From assembly GCA_963716135.1 (NCBI GenBank), contig OY970289.1:992001-1056000 (forward strand): a stretch of 64,000 bases of DNA, read 5' to 3'. A program made the position numbers and the translations under genes. How positions within the stretch are numbered: the stretch's first letter is position 1; each line of letters begins with the position of its first letter. Under the pieces are notes generated by a model that had not been told where the DNA came from, did not search any database, and saw only the letters and a list, made by a program, of their open reading frames with translations. Shown piece by piece: positions 37,710 through 47,810 of this stretch. The stretch is from CAVRAW01 sp963716135. GTDB taxonomy: Bacteria > Planctomycetota > Planctomycetia > Pirellulales > JADZDJ01.

Positions 37710-37764
37710 CTTACAGTTCTACTCTTCTCTCCTCGTCTGCTCTTCTCCTCTTCTCATCTTCTTT
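37672..37764. repeat. Purine/pyrimidine word inverted repeat (GGAGAAGA family)
   Basis: 37672-37706 is GAAGAGGAGAAGAGGAG plus AAAAGGAGAAGAGGAG; 37722-37764 is the pyrimidine counterpart (CTCTTCTCTCCTCGTC, CTCTTCTCCTCTTC). Imperfect inverted repeat with a 15-base loop. It supplies the end of the CNNM gene and may act as a two-way terminator between it and sppA, which converge here. Confidence 0.85.
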
Positions 37765-37771
37765 TGTGTGC

Positions 37772-39601
37772 CTACCGCACTTGGACCGAGTAGGGCATCA
37801 CCAGCACCGCGGGCTCGGCGAACAGCCGGCGCAGTGTTTCAGCCATTTCCAAGTGTGGCATCAGATCTGGGGCGAACAAATTGATTGAACGTGCGGCAAA
37901 GGCTTTCGTTTCGCTTTCGGTCAGCGAGCCGCCCATCAATTGTTCCAAGAAAGTTTTGGGCTTGGGCAAGTAAAGCCGCTCGACTTTCTCGTCCTCCTTG
38001 AGTCCGGCTAACCGTTTGGTGTCGGCGACGGCTTCATCGAGGGTGCCCAATTCGTCGACCAGCTTGACTTGCTTGGCCATCTGACCGGAATACAAGCGTC
38101 CGCCGGCCAGGTTTTCCAGTTGCGTTACGTCCATGTTGCGGCCCAGCGCCGCCTTGTCGGTGAACTGCTTGTAGATGTCGTGCATCAAGCGCGTGAGCAC
38201 TTCGCGCTCGGAGGCGGTGTAGGGCTCGTCGCTCGACATCCAGCCGCTATTGCGGCCCCGGCTTACCACGTCGGTGGTGACGCCGATCTTGTCGTACAAG
38301 CCCTTGAGCGCGATCTTGCCGCTGACCACGCCGATGGAGCCGGTCAACGTGCCGGGCTCGGCGAAGATTTTGGTGCAGCCCATCGAGATGTAGTATCCGC
38401 CGCTGGCGGCGATATCGCCCATGCTGGCGACGACCGGCTTCTTGGATTTGATGCGCGTGATTTCGCGCCACATCAGGTCGCTGGCCAGCGCCGATCCGCC
38501 GGGGCTATCGACCCGCAGCACGATGCCCACCACTTTCGGATCGTCCTCGGCCTCTTGCAGCGCTTCGATAATGGTGTCGCTGCCGACAGCTTTGCCGAAC
38601 ATGCTGCGGTTGCCTTCGCCGGAGACGATTACGCCGACGGCATAAATGACGGCGATCTTCTTCGCGCTGCTCGTCTTGCCGCGCTCCTCGGCGCCGGAGA
38701 GCACTTCGAACATTTTGACCAGTCCGCCGAAGCCGGAGAAATCTTCGTCGAGCTTTTTCTTTCCGTATTCGTCGTCGACGCTGATCTCGTCGACTTTTTG
38801 CTGATCGGCGAGTTGCCTGGTCAATTCGTCTTCATAGGCGACACGGTCGATCAGCCCCACTTCCTTGGCTCGGGCCGCGGTGAACAATCCCTCGTCGATC
38901 AGTTCTTTCACCTTGCTGACTTCGAGCTTGCGGTCGGCCGCGACGGTGGTTGCCAGTTGCGAATAGTAGTCGTCGATCACCGATTCCATTTGCTTGCGGA
39001 ACTCGGGGCTCATCTTGTCGCGCGTCAGCGGCTCGGCGGCCCCCTTGTAGTCGCCCACCTGCATCATGTCGGCCTGAATGCCCAAGTTCTCCAGGAGGCC
39101 TTTGTAGTAAGCCACTTCCATGCGCACGCCCGGCGCCGTCAGCATGCCTGAAGGCGGCATGACGATTTCGTCGCAGGCCGTGGCCAGCAAATATCCGGCG
39201 CCGGTGGTTTCCTGGACGATGGCATAAACCTTTTTGCCTTCTTTCCGGGCCCGCGCGATGGCGGCCCGCAATTCGTCGACCTTGCCGCGCCCCAGCGACG
39301 GCCCGTTGATGCGGAGGATGATTCCGAAGAGTTTGTCGTCGTTGGCAGCCTGGTCGATCCGCTGGATCAGCTTCGCCAGGTTCGGCAGGCGGTCGCCGAG
39401 CGCGCCGGGAATGGCAACGCCTTCGGGATACGATTCGTCGAGAGTGAAGCCCGCCATTTTGACTTCGTTTTTTGCCTTGGCTTTATCGTCCGATTTACTG
39501 GATGCCTTTTTCGCAGCCGACTTCTCGGCCGCCAGGGCCGGACAAATCAATGCGGCTGCCAGGCACCAGGCCACCAGGCCGCCAAAGCGTTTAACGTTCA
39601 T
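37772..39601 (-). CDS. sppA: Signal peptide peptidase SppA, long form
   Basis: Serine/lysine-dyad protease that degrades cleaved signal peptides; 609 residues, the tandem-repeat form. Intact. Signal sequence VAWCLAAALICPALAAE, then a lysine-rich linker. General base Lys186 in VGDYKGAAEPL of the first repeat; nucleophile Ser400 in GDIAASGGYYISM of the second. VDSPGGSALASD and GTLTGSIGV are conserved blocks. Convergent with the CNNM gene; its promoter lies in the 318-base gap shared with lexA. Confidence 0.95.
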   Translation of the reverse strand: MNVKRFGGLVAWCLAAALICPALAAEKSAAKKASSKSDDKAKAKNEVKMAGFTLDESYPEGVAIPGALGDRLPNLAKLIQRIDQAANDDKLFGIILRINGPSLGRGKVDELRAAIARARKEGKKVYAIVQETTGAGYLLATACDEIVMPPSGMLTAPGVRMEVAYYKGLLENLGIQADMMQVGDYKGAAEPLTRDKMSPEFRKQMESVIDDYYSQLATTVAADRKLEVSKVKELIDEGLFTAARAKEVGLIDRVAYEDELTRQLADQQKVDEISVDDEYGKKKLDEDFSGFGGLVKMFEVLSGAEERGKTSSAKKIAVIYAVGVIVSGEGNRSMFGKAVGSDTIIEALQEAEDDPKVVGIVLRVDSPGGSALASDLMWREITRIKSKKPVVASMGDIAASGGYYISMGCTKIFAEPGTLTGSIGVVSGKIALKGLYDKIGVTTDVVSRGRNSGWMSSDEPYTASEREVLTRLMHDIYKQFTDKAALGRNMDVTQLENLAGGRLYSGQMAKQVKLVDELGTLDEAVADTKRLAGLKEDEKVERLYLPKPKTFLEQLMGGSLTESETKAFAARSINLFAPDLMPHLEMAETLRRLFAEPAVLVMPYSVQVR

Positions 39602-39802
39602 CGTCGCGAGCCTCCGTCATAAGAATTCGATCCGCCCTCTCCACCATCCCTCTATTGTCGTTTATACGCCGGGAGCGTCAAGGAACGGGGGTTTTAGCCG
39701 TCGTACCCCGATTAAATAGCGCTCGCTGCCTTCATGAATCTGCCGGCGTCGAGCCTTCCCCCTCGTTGCGAGTCACAAATTGCGATAACTGTACAAATGC
39801 TC

Positions 39803-39830
39803 TTGACTCTGAACAGCCGTATATTAAACT
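39803..39830 (+). promoter_or_regulatory. Candidate lexA promoter
   Basis: TTGACT (39803-39808), 16-base spacer, TAAACT (39825-39830), about 90 bases before the lexA ATG. I looked for a LexA operator; only half-site-like matches (GAACA, CTGT) are present, and no convincing dyad. The rest of 39602-39919 shows no gene. Confidence 0.35.
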
Positions 39831-39919
39831 TCCGATAGCTGGTAACGGCGTGAAGCGATTACGCGACACGCGTGCAGTGCCTCGACAACGAACACAATCT
39901 TCAACTGCAGGGTGGCGCA

Positions 39920-40524
39920 ATGGCCGATATGGAACAACTCACCAAACGCCAAAAGGCCGTGTACGAATTCATCCGCGATAAAATCCTCAATCGCGGCTAC
40001 GGCCCCACGGTGCGCGAGATCGGCGAGCACTTCGACATCGCCTCGCCCAACGGCGTCATGTGCCATCTGAAAGCCCTGGAGAAAAAGGGCCTCATCACCC
40101 GCGAGCCGAACATGTCGCGGGCCATTCAACTGGAAAACGACGAGAAGGGTTTACCGCTGGCCGGGCGCGTCGCCGCAGGCGTGATGCATGAAGCCATCGA
40201 GCAAACCGAGCGGTTGGATTTTGACGCCGTGTTCAACAACAAGCGAAACAATCTGTTCGCCTTGAAAGTGAGCGGCGATTCCATGATCGACGCGCACATC
40301 GACGACGGCGATTTTGTGATTATTCGCAAGCAGCACACCGCCCTGCCCGGCCAGATCGTGGTGGCCCAGACGGAAGACGGCGAAGCCACGCTCAAGCAAT
40401 ATTATCCCGAGCGCGCAAGAAGCGCATCCGGCTGCAGCCGGCCAATTCGTCGATGAAGCCAATCTACGTGAAAGACGTCCGCATCCTCGGCGTGGTGTCC
40501 GGCGTGCTGCGGAAAGTCGACTAA
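39920..40524 (+). CDS. lexA: LexA repressor, one frame shift
   Basis: SOS-response repressor and self-cleaving serine protease, about 201 residues. The N-terminal winged-helix domain begins EQLTKRQKAVYEFIRDKI, then GYGPTVREIGEHFDIASPNG. Cleavage site Ala86-Gly87 (AGRVAAGVM), nucleophile Ser121 (SGDSMIDAHI) and base Lys159 (ATLKQYYPE). A shift follows at about 40413-40416 (GAGCGCGCAAG), and the C-terminus KKRIRLQPANSSMKPIYVKD then VLRKVD ends at TAA 40522-40524 in another frame. All functional residues are present, so the protein is presumably active. Confidence 0.94.
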
Positions 40525-40527
40525 GAG

Positions 40528-41358
40528 CTAGGTTAGCTCTGCGATCGGTTGGCTATCGTCCAAGGACGTTGCCGGCTCTATTTCTAGGTGGCGGTAGATC
40601 GTTGCCAGCACGTTTTGCGCGGTGTACGGCTTGGTGCGCACCAGCTCGCGCTCGCCGATTGGGCCAGTTTCGCCGATCACCTGTCCCATACGCAATCCGC
40701 CGCCGGCAAACAGGACGCTCCCGCTGGTGGCCCAGTGATTGCGTCCGCCATGTTTGTTGATCCACGGCGTGCGCCCAAATTCGCCGCAGGCGACAAGTAG
40801 CACGTCCTTGTCTAGGCAGCGCTCATAAATACCGCTCACAAGATCGTAGATTAGCCGATCGTACGCCGGCAACTTTTCGCGCAGCTCCTGGAAAATCGAT
40901 AGCTCTCGTCCTAATACACGGCCGTGGGAATCCCAGTCGCCGTGCGGCAGTGATGGAATTTGCATTTGCACCGATGGGGCGGCATCGAGCAACTGCGGCG
41001 AGTGCTTGTCGATCGATTGCACGCCGTTAACGATGGCAAATTTGTCGGCAATTTTCGCGTGCAGCGGCAGATGCTCGCAAACTCGCATGCCAGGCACGTT
41101 GGTGTTGATCGGCCGGAACTCGCCGCGAATTTCAGCCGGCGCCTCCGGCTTCATATCGTACATGTCCAACTGGCTCGGTCCGCCCTTCAGATAGATGAAG
41201 ATGGCCGACTTTTGAGACGACTTCCGGACCTTGCCGACCCACGGCGCGCCTGCCAGGGCGAAGCTACCCAAACCTAATCCCGCCGTTTGCAAGAATTCGC
41301 GACGAGTCGCGCCCCGCGGGTTCCTCGTGAAGAATCCACCGTTGAAGTTTGCGTGCAT
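40528..41358 (-). CDS. DUF1501 protein with a large internal deletion
   Basis: Exported protein of the DUF1501 family (sulfatase-like fold), abundant in planctomycetes. A twin-arginine-type signal (TRREFLQTAGLGLGSFALAG) near residue 20 and SAIFIYLKGGPSQLDMYDMK with PAEIRGEFRPINTNVPGM match the family. The C-terminal half is also typical (GDWDSHG, LLVACGEFGRTPWINKHGGR, NVLATIYRHLEIEP). The length is about 277 residues where 430-480 is usual: after NGVQSIDKHS the next family block is GDWDSHG, so about 150 residues are missing in frame. Start ATG at 41358 with GGGAGGT 7 bases upstream. Confidence 0.8.
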   Translation of the reverse strand: MHANFNGGFFTRNPRGATRREFLQTAGLGLGSFALAGAPWVGKVRKSSQKSAIFIYLKGGPSQLDMYDMKPEAPAEIRGEFRPINTNVPGMRVCEHLPLHAKIADKFAIVNGVQSIDKHSPQLLDAAPSVQMQIPSLPHGDWDSHGRVLGRELSIFQELREKLPAYDRLIYDLVSGIYERCLDKDVLLVACGEFGRTPWINKHGGRNHWATSGSVLFAGGGLRMGQVIGETGPIGERELVRTKPYTAQNVLATIYRHLEIEPATSLDDSQPIAELT

Positions 41359-41466
41359 CACTGCGACCTCCCGGTGTTGGTGCAAAAGCTTCAGTTCCAA
41401 TTTAATCCTGCTCCGCGACGGTCGCAAGGTGCATAACTTGTCGCGTCGGTTTACAATAGCCCGAAC

Positions 41467-43030
41467 ATGCCTTACCAATCAGCACCAACGAGCCGCGAAA
41501 TTTTTCGGCGCAGCATTTACTGCCTGTTGGCGCTGCTGCTATCGCACCCGATTGCGGCAGACGCGCAAGAATCGTCGGCGTTCGAAGTTTCGCTCGATCG
41601 CCAGCACGTCCATCAGCCGGTCACAGGCCGGTTATACGTTTTCCTTCAACGCAGCGATGAGCAGCACACGCCAACGACTGAGCCGCGCCGGCCCGGACTG
41701 GTTCAATCCGGAACCGTTTTTTGGCATCGACGTGCATAATTTTGCGCCCGAGCGAACCGTTCGCATCGACGATTCGGCCGACAGCTTTCCGGATAAGTTG
41801 TCGCGCATTGCTCCGGGACATTACCGCGCGCAGGCGATTCTCGATCAAAACCCCGATTATCAAGATCATGCCAAAGGCGTGGGGAACCTTTATAGCGCGA
41901 TCTCGGAGATTGAGATCGATCCGAATTCGCCGCACGTCTACCCGCTGGTGCTGGACCAGGTCGTCGCGGCGGAGCCGTGGCCCGATTCGCGCACCATTCA
42001 AGAAGTTCGCATCCACAGCGACTTGCTGAGTGCGTTTAATCATCGCGACATCACGGATTGCTGCGCCGTCATGCTGCCGCCGTCTTACTACGATCAGCCG
42101 CAACGGCGGTATCCGGTGGTGTTCCAGATTCCCGGCTTCGGGGGCGACCATCGCCGGGCGCTCAAGAATCTCAATCAGCCGTCGGACATCCGCCCCGGCG
42201 AAGAGGAATTCATCCGTGTATTTCTTAGCGGGCAAACCAAGTGGGGACATCACGAATACGCCGACAGCGCCACCAACGGTCCGCGCGGCCAATCGCTGGT
42301 GCGCGAGTTGATTCCAGAAATCGATCGCCGATATCGCACCGTCCCCAATCGCAACGGGCGTTATTTGTTCGGCCACAGTTCCGGCGGCTGGTCGGCGTTG
42401 TGGCTGATGGTCAATTATCCCGAGGTGTTCGGCGGCGTGTGGGCCAGCTCCCCCGACCCGGTCGACTTCCGCGATTTTCAGGGCATCGATTTGTATGCCG
42501 ACCCGCCGCAGAACATGTACGTCGACCCATCGGGCCAGCGCCGGCCGGTGGCGCGCCGCAACGACCAGGTGTGGGTGTGGTTCGACACCTTCGGCCACAT
42601 GGACGACGTGCTGAAGCGCGGCGGCCAACTGCGATCGTTCGAGGCGGTGTTTAGTCCGTTGGATCCCGAGGGTCAGCCGCAACAGATCTGGAACCGGCAA
42701 ACCGGCCGCATCAATCCTGAAGTCGCCAAAGAATGGCAAAAATACGATTTGCGCTTGATCATCGAGCAGAATTGGCCGCGCTTGCAACCGCTGCTGGCCG
42801 GCCGGGTGCACATCATCACCGGCGACAAAGACACGTTCTACCTCGACGGCGCGGTTCGACTGTTGGACCGGTCCCTCAAGCAATTGGGCAGCGACGCCGA
42901 AGTGGTTCTGCTGCCTGGGCGAGGCCACATCGACTATCTCACGCCGGAGTTTTTCGCCGGAGTGCGGGCACAGATGAGCGACCTGTATCGTCGATTGAAT
43001 GCGGCGCAGCAACCAACCACGGAAAAGTGA
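41467..43030 (+). CDS. Exported alpha/beta-hydrolase esterase, one frame shift
   Basis: About 521 residues. Signal peptide SIYCLLALLLSHPIAADAQE, then a beta-rich domain (GRLYVFLQRS). After a shift near 41680-41690 (GCCGCGCCGG) it continues with AGPDWFNPEPFFGIDVHNF. The C-terminal part resembles the Fes/putative-esterase group: AVMLPPSYYDQPQRRYPVVF, LIPEIDRRYRT, the nucleophile elbow LFGHSSGGWSALWLMVNYP, HIITGDKDTFYLDGAV and a final GRGHIDYL with the likely His. Divergent from DUF1501 over 108 bases; TACAAT at 41452-41457 may be the -10. Substrate unknown. Confidence 0.8.
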
Positions 43031-43033
43031 ACA

Positions 43034-43141
43034 ATGTCACGCGAACGAAGAATGGTCCGCAAGCCAGCGATCAAGTTTCCGCAATTGCGGAAGAAATTGG
43101 AAAAAGCACGCCCGCGGGCAGCGCCGCTGAAGAAGAAATAG
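43034..43141 (+). CDS. 35-residue basic peptide after the esterase gene
   Basis: ATG at 43034, stop TAG 43139-43141. It begins MSRERRMVRKPAIKFPQL and ends APLKKK; 15 of 35 residues are Lys or Arg. It starts 3 bases after the esterase stop, which would allow translational coupling; GGAAAAG lies 7 to 13 bases before the ATG. It ends 17 bases before the convergent DUF4340 gene. No family is recognised. It is supported only by position and composition, so a chance frame is possible. Confidence 0.4.
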   Translation: MSRERRMVRKPAIKFPQLRKKLEKARPRAAPLKKK

Positions 43142-43158
43142 AGAGCGTGGAACAGATT

Positions 43159-44898
43159 CTACTTCTGTCCTGCTCTTTGCGCGGCGGGCAAATCGAACGG
43201 ATTCTGGATCGTCGCGGGAGCGACGCCGCTCTTGGCATCCTTGGGCGATTTTTTCTTGACGATCTCGGCCTGCCCCAGGTGAATCTTGCGGTACGTCTCG
43301 TCACCCACCACGTAGTACCAATCGGCGAAGCGGGCGTTGAGTTCTTTGGCCCGTTCTTGGCCCTTCTTCACTTTCTCGTCGTATTCATCCTGTTTGCGGC
43401 GATTGGCTTTTTCGATGCGCTCCTGCTGGGCCTCTTGCGCTTCCAAATCCTCGGTCTCGTCTTTGGCGGCGGCTTTTTTGTCGTTGTTCGCGCCCTTGTT
43501 GGAATCCTTGGCTTCAGCTTTGCCTGAGGGTTTCAGCGGCGCTTTTTTGATTTCCGGCACGGGCTGCAACTCGGGCTTGGGAATCGTGTCGGGATTGAAC
43601 TGGGCCATGACCATGATATAGCGGCTCAATCCACCCTTTTGCTCCGGCTTCTTTTCCGATTTCGCGCCGGCTTCATCGGTCGCCGTTTTTTCCGCGCCCG
43701 CCTTGTCGACGGACTTGTCGGCCGCCGCTTTAGCTTCTCCCTTGCCGGCGGCCGTCTTCTCGTCTTCCGATCCGCTGTCGATTCCCGCGATTTCACCGAA
43801 CCGTAGCACATAGTCGACTCCGTCCTTCATGTGCACGATCGCTTCGCCGTCGTTGGACACGATTTCCACCTGGTCCTGACTGACGGGCACGGGCAGAAAT
43901 CCGCGGCGCATCAAATCGCGCAGCGACTCCGCGTCGTTGAGAAACTCCTTTTCCGCCTTCAAATTGGCGCTGATCCGCGCCGGTTTGCGATCGACATCGA
44001 TGATTTTCAAATTATGTAGCGCTTCTTTGAGCGCGTTGAGGCGGGCGCTGTCCAACTCCTCGTCGTCGGCCAGCTTCACCGATTCCCCTTTCTTGTCCTT
44101 GTATTCGACCAAATCCTTCAGCGTCCATTGGTTGTCCTTGTCATTGAACGCCAGCCGGAAATCGGCCCGCTGCTTCAGCACCGGCACGATGCTGCCGCTG
44201 GAAGTGCGGGCGCTAGTGACCGAGTAGTCGCGCAAATCCACCCCTTGAATATCAAAGGGGTTGATCTTCAACAGATCGGTTTCGATCCAATCGGCAAAGT
44301 GCGTGCGGAACTTGTCGGTCGCCAACGAAACACGGTAAATCGGATCTTGCCCCGGAATTCGCACGAATCGCATGTCGCTGGGCGGGGCGCCGAACTCGTC
44401 CGATTTGTTCGGCTTGTCTTCCTTGCCGATGATCACCCGAGCCAGCGGCCTGTTCGATTCGTCCTCGACGACGACCAGCTTGCCGATCCCCTTCTGGCCG
44501 AATTGATCTTCCTCGGGCTTCGGTTCCACCACGCCGTAAAGCTCCTGATCCTGAGCGCTGGTGCTGACCGGGGGGCCCAGCACTTTCACATCGACCAGCG
44601 CCGCCGCGGCCGCGGCCATTTGATCCTTCGCATCGGCGGGATAGTTTTTGTGCGAAGGCAACGACCAGACGCCGTTCACCTGGGCTACTTCGAACTCTCT
44701 TGCGTGCGACGTGCCTTCGTCGAAGCTCACAATCCGCATCCGCTTGGCTTTCAGCGGATCGTCGAGCGCCGGAAACAGCGGCTTGCCGACCAGCGATTCG
44801 GTGGTGATTGCCGCGGGCCTGGGGCGAGTGCCGACGGCAATCAGCAACACCGCCGCCGCAATCACAATTATCGAAATGGTTTTTGCAGTTTCTTTCAT
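43159..44898 (-). CDS. DUF4340-type ABC-exporter partner protein
   Basis: About 579 residues, intact from ATG 44898 (MKETAKTISIIVIAAAVLLI: single N-terminal membrane anchor). Extracytoplasmic beta-rich repeats follow (REFEVAQVNGVWSLPSHKNY; SDMRFVRIPGQDPIYRVSL; FDIQGVDLRDYSV), as in DUF4340 proteins. A long Lys/Ala/Glu-rich low-complexity region (about residues 360-500: KTAAGKGEAKAAADKS, EAQEAQQERIEKANRRK) precedes a short C-terminal domain (NARFADWYYVVGDETYRKIH). It overlaps the upstream GldG-fusion gene by 4 bases. DUF4340 genes commonly sit with GldF/GldG transporters, which supports a shared complex. Confidence 0.85.
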   Translation of the reverse strand: MKETAKTISIIVIAAAVLLIAVGTRPRPAAITTESLVGKPLFPALDDPLKAKRMRIVSFDEGTSHAREFEVAQVNGVWSLPSHKNYPADAKDQMAAAAAALVDVKVLGPPVSTSAQDQELYGVVEPKPEEDQFGQKGIGKLVVVEDESNRPLARVIIGKEDKPNKSDEFGAPPSDMRFVRIPGQDPIYRVSLATDKFRTHFADWIETDLLKINPFDIQGVDLRDYSVTSARTSSGSIVPVLKQRADFRLAFNDKDNQWTLKDLVEYKDKKGESVKLADDEELDSARLNALKEALHNLKIIDVDRKPARISANLKAEKEFLNDAESLRDLMRRGFLPVPVSQDQVEIVSNDGEAIVHMKDGVDYVLRFGEIAGIDSGSEDEKTAAGKGEAKAAADKSVDKAGAEKTATDEAGAKSEKKPEQKGGLSRYIMVMAQFNPDTIPKPELQPVPEIKKAPLKPSGKAEAKDSNKGANNDKKAAAKDETEDLEAQEAQQERIEKANRRKQDEYDEKVKKGQERAKELNARFADWYYVVGDETYRKIHLGQAEIVKKKSPKDAKSGVAPATIQNPFDLPAAQRAGQK

Positions 44899-47801
44899 CG
44901 CAACCTCGCCTTGGAAACACCTTCGCGTTCCTTCGTGCGCCGATGGAAGTAGACGAAAAAGGCCACCAAGAGCGGCGGCACCGGCGGCAGGATCACGCTC
45001 CACAATTTGTAATCGTCCTGTACGCCACGCACGGCGGAAGTCAGCTCGCGGTTGGCCTGGTCGATCTTTTGCTGCGCCTCTCGCCGCGATTGCTCGACCC
45101 GAGTTTCCTTCCGGCGTTCTTCTACCTGGAGCTTCAGCGAAAGTTCGATCATCTTCTGCTGCAGGACTGCGCGGGTCGGTGTTCCCTTCGCGCTTGAGCT
45201 TGTCGAGTTCATCCTGCAACGAAACTTTGGTGGCGTTGATCTCCTTGGTCAATTTCTCTTCTTCGTCGCGGGCCGCTTTGTTGAACTCATTGACCGCCCC
45301 TTCGGCCTTGTCGCGGGCATCCTGGGTGCGGGCCACCACCGTGCTTAACGCCCGATGCACCGGCTGCCGCTTCCGCACGTCGACGAACCGCATGTCGCCG
45401 GCCAATACATCCAGCAGGTTCAAGACGAACGTCACATTGTCGACGTCGAACCGCAACGCGTTATCGCCCTCGGGCATCCGGCGGGCTCGCAGATCGAAGA
45501 ATTCTGAGTGCAACATATCGACGTCGGCCACCAGGATCACGTTGATCTCGTCTGTCTTGTCGGACGCCGCTGCCGCCTTATCGCCTTCTTTCGGTGCATC
45601 CGGCTTGTCGTCTTTTTTTGCTGCTTCCGACTTGTCGCCCGGCTTGGCGTCCTTTTCGTCGCTTACCTTTTCCTTTGATTGATCTTTATCGGCGGTCGAA
45701 TCGTCGTCCAAGCTATCGGCCGATTTTGGTTTGCCGGTAATATGGGCCGCCAGCACATAGGTTTCGCGGGTCGGCGTGCGGTAGCGAACCAGTTCCGCCG
45801 GATCGTTCCGGGCGGCGATCACGTCCTTCACCATCAGCGCGCCGGTGTTCGTTCCGGTTTTTACCAGCGGTTCAAAATCGGTCGTCGCGGCGTTTCGCTT
45901 CACGATGGCCCCGGGAAACAGCAACAACAATTGTTGCAAGCCCGAGCTGGCCGGATCGTTCTCGTTGAAAGGCTGAACATCTCCCGGCGGAATTTCCTTG
46001 CTGATGAAGACCCATTCGGGCGTGATGCGTTCGATTCCGGCGAAGTGCTGGGGTTTGAAATCCTGCCAGGCGATGGCGAAATCGCTATCCAACTCGCCGA
46101 AGGCGCTGCGGCGGCTTTTTTGCAAAAGTTCCACGCCCAACAGGTCCCACAATTGCTTGATATCGCCTTTGGGCTCGGTGCGAGACTGCTGCATCATCAT
46201 CATCTCGGGGCGCTGCCGGCGCGGCTGGCCGGTGCCCGACGTGCCGCCCATGGCGATGGGCAGCGGATCTTCAAAAATAGCCGTCGGCTGCCCCTTGCGC
46301 ACGGCATCAACAAAGTTCGTCATTTGCTGAGGATTCAGCGAGGAGGGCTGCACCGCCAGCAGCACGTCGTAGCGCTGCGTGATCGGGCTGGAGGGATCGA
46401 CGCGCACCACGTCGTATTGTTTTTCCAGTTCCTCGATCAGCCGCTCTTTGGGCGCTGTCGAGGCATGCCGCCGCTTAGATCGAATCCGCCGAAGAGTTCC
46501 ACGTCGGTTTGCAGCACGCCGACCCGCTTGCGCTTTTGCTGCGTGACCGTGGCGATGGATCGCACGAGCTCGTACTCCACGGGGATTCCGCGTTCGAAAA
46601 ACGGCACGACGATTTTCTCCAGGCCGCAGGTCATCGCCGCCCCGAGGAAAATCTGCTCCTGTCGCCAGACGCCGCGGCTTTGCGTGAACACATCCTGCGC
46701 CGTGATGCCGAATTGCTGCGCGGCGCGCTGGGCCTCGTCGGTGAGCGGTTCGACGTGGTCGTTGATTTTGGCCTGGATTTTGCCGTGCGAAAGCTTTTCG
46801 ACCTCGCGCAGCATGTTTTCCAAATCGAGCTTGGTCTGCACGAATTCTTCCGGCACGTTGGGGCTGATGTATGCCTCGATGACCACCGGATGCTCCGGGT
46901 CCAACGAGGCGATCAATTGCTTCGTTTCGCTGGAAAGCGAGTTCAGCCGTTCCTCGGTGGCGTCGACGCGCATGTTCCAGTTTTGCGCCAGCATGGTGAA
47001 GCCGGCTGCGAGAGCAACCAGAGCCAGCGCGCGGACGACGTAGTGCGGCCCCAACGTCTTGCCGCCGCGCCCGCCGAGCCAATGCCGCCGGCCGATGAGC
47101 ACCATGCATAGGTACAGCATCACCGCCACGATCATCAGAAAATAGATGATCGACGAGAGGCTGATCACGCCGCGACCGAAATCAGACATTTGCTCGCCGA
47201 CGCTCCAGCCTTTGGCCGTCGCAGTCCAATCCGATCCGCGCACGATGGCGTCGACGACATCCAAGAACACCAAGGGTGCGTTGAACGCCACGCCGAGGAT
47301 GAATGCCACTGTCAGGTTGCCCGTTAAGAACGACGCCACCATTCCAATGGCCAGCATCGCCAGGCCCACCATCCAGTAGCCGAAGTACGTGCCCAGGAAC
47401 AAGCCGACGTCGGGCTGGCCCAGCGTGTACAGCACCGCAAGGTTGCACAACAACGAAAACAATAAGGCGACGCTGTAAATCGCCACCGCCGAGAAATATT
47501 TGCCCAGCACCACGTCGATGTCGGCCGCCGGGATCGTGAGCAATAGTTCGTCGGTCCCCTGCCGCTTTTCATCGGCCCAAATGCTCATCGTGATCGCCGG
47601 GATGAACACCAGCATGATGTAAGGGAACCATTTGTTGAGTTGATCCAGATTCGCCAGATTGGCGTTGAAGAAATCGTCAGGCCAGAAGGCCGCGAACGAT
47701 CCCAGCAGCACGAAGACGCAGATGAAGACGTATCCTGTGGGATTGGCGAAGTAGCTGACGAAGTTGCGGCGGAAGATCGCCCGAATGACGTGCAGGTTCA
47801 T
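44895..47801 (-). CDS. ABC-2 permease fused to GldG-like domain, two frame shifts
   Basis: About 969 residues. N-terminal ABC-2 permease with six helices (FRRNFVSYFANPTGYVFICV; FIPAITMSIWADEKRQGTDE). It is followed in the same frame by another membrane segment and the GldG-type extracytoplasmic domain (AEERLNSLSSETKQLIASLDP-like start, EAYISPNVPEEFVQTKLDLE). After a shift near 46452-46460 it continues DVLLAVQPSSLNPQQMTNFV, IFEDPLPIAMGG and INVILVADVDMLHSEFF. After a second shift near 45178-45186 come a coiled coil and a C-terminal helix (LPPVPPLLVAFFVYF). Partner of the ATPase at 47845-48585. Both shifts are beside GCGC. Substrate unknown; the GldFG name comes from gliding bacteria. Confidence 0.87.
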
Positions 47802-47810
47802 CGCTGTGTG

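Noticed and set aside
37672..37764. CRISPR-like or microsatellite array
   Set aside because: No regular repeat-spacer structure; both arms are degenerate words forming one inverted repeat.
39780..39919. LexA operator upstream of lexA
   Set aside because: Only isolated half-site-like words (CTGT, GAACA) are present; no dyad of the known LexA types is visible.
43159..47109. One continuous open frame of about 1316 codons on the minus strand
   Set aside because: It joins two genes: DUF4340 (from ATG 44898) and part of the permease-GldG fusion. The stretch between is out of frame at both ends, and clear starts, stops and motifs in the other frames define the true genes.
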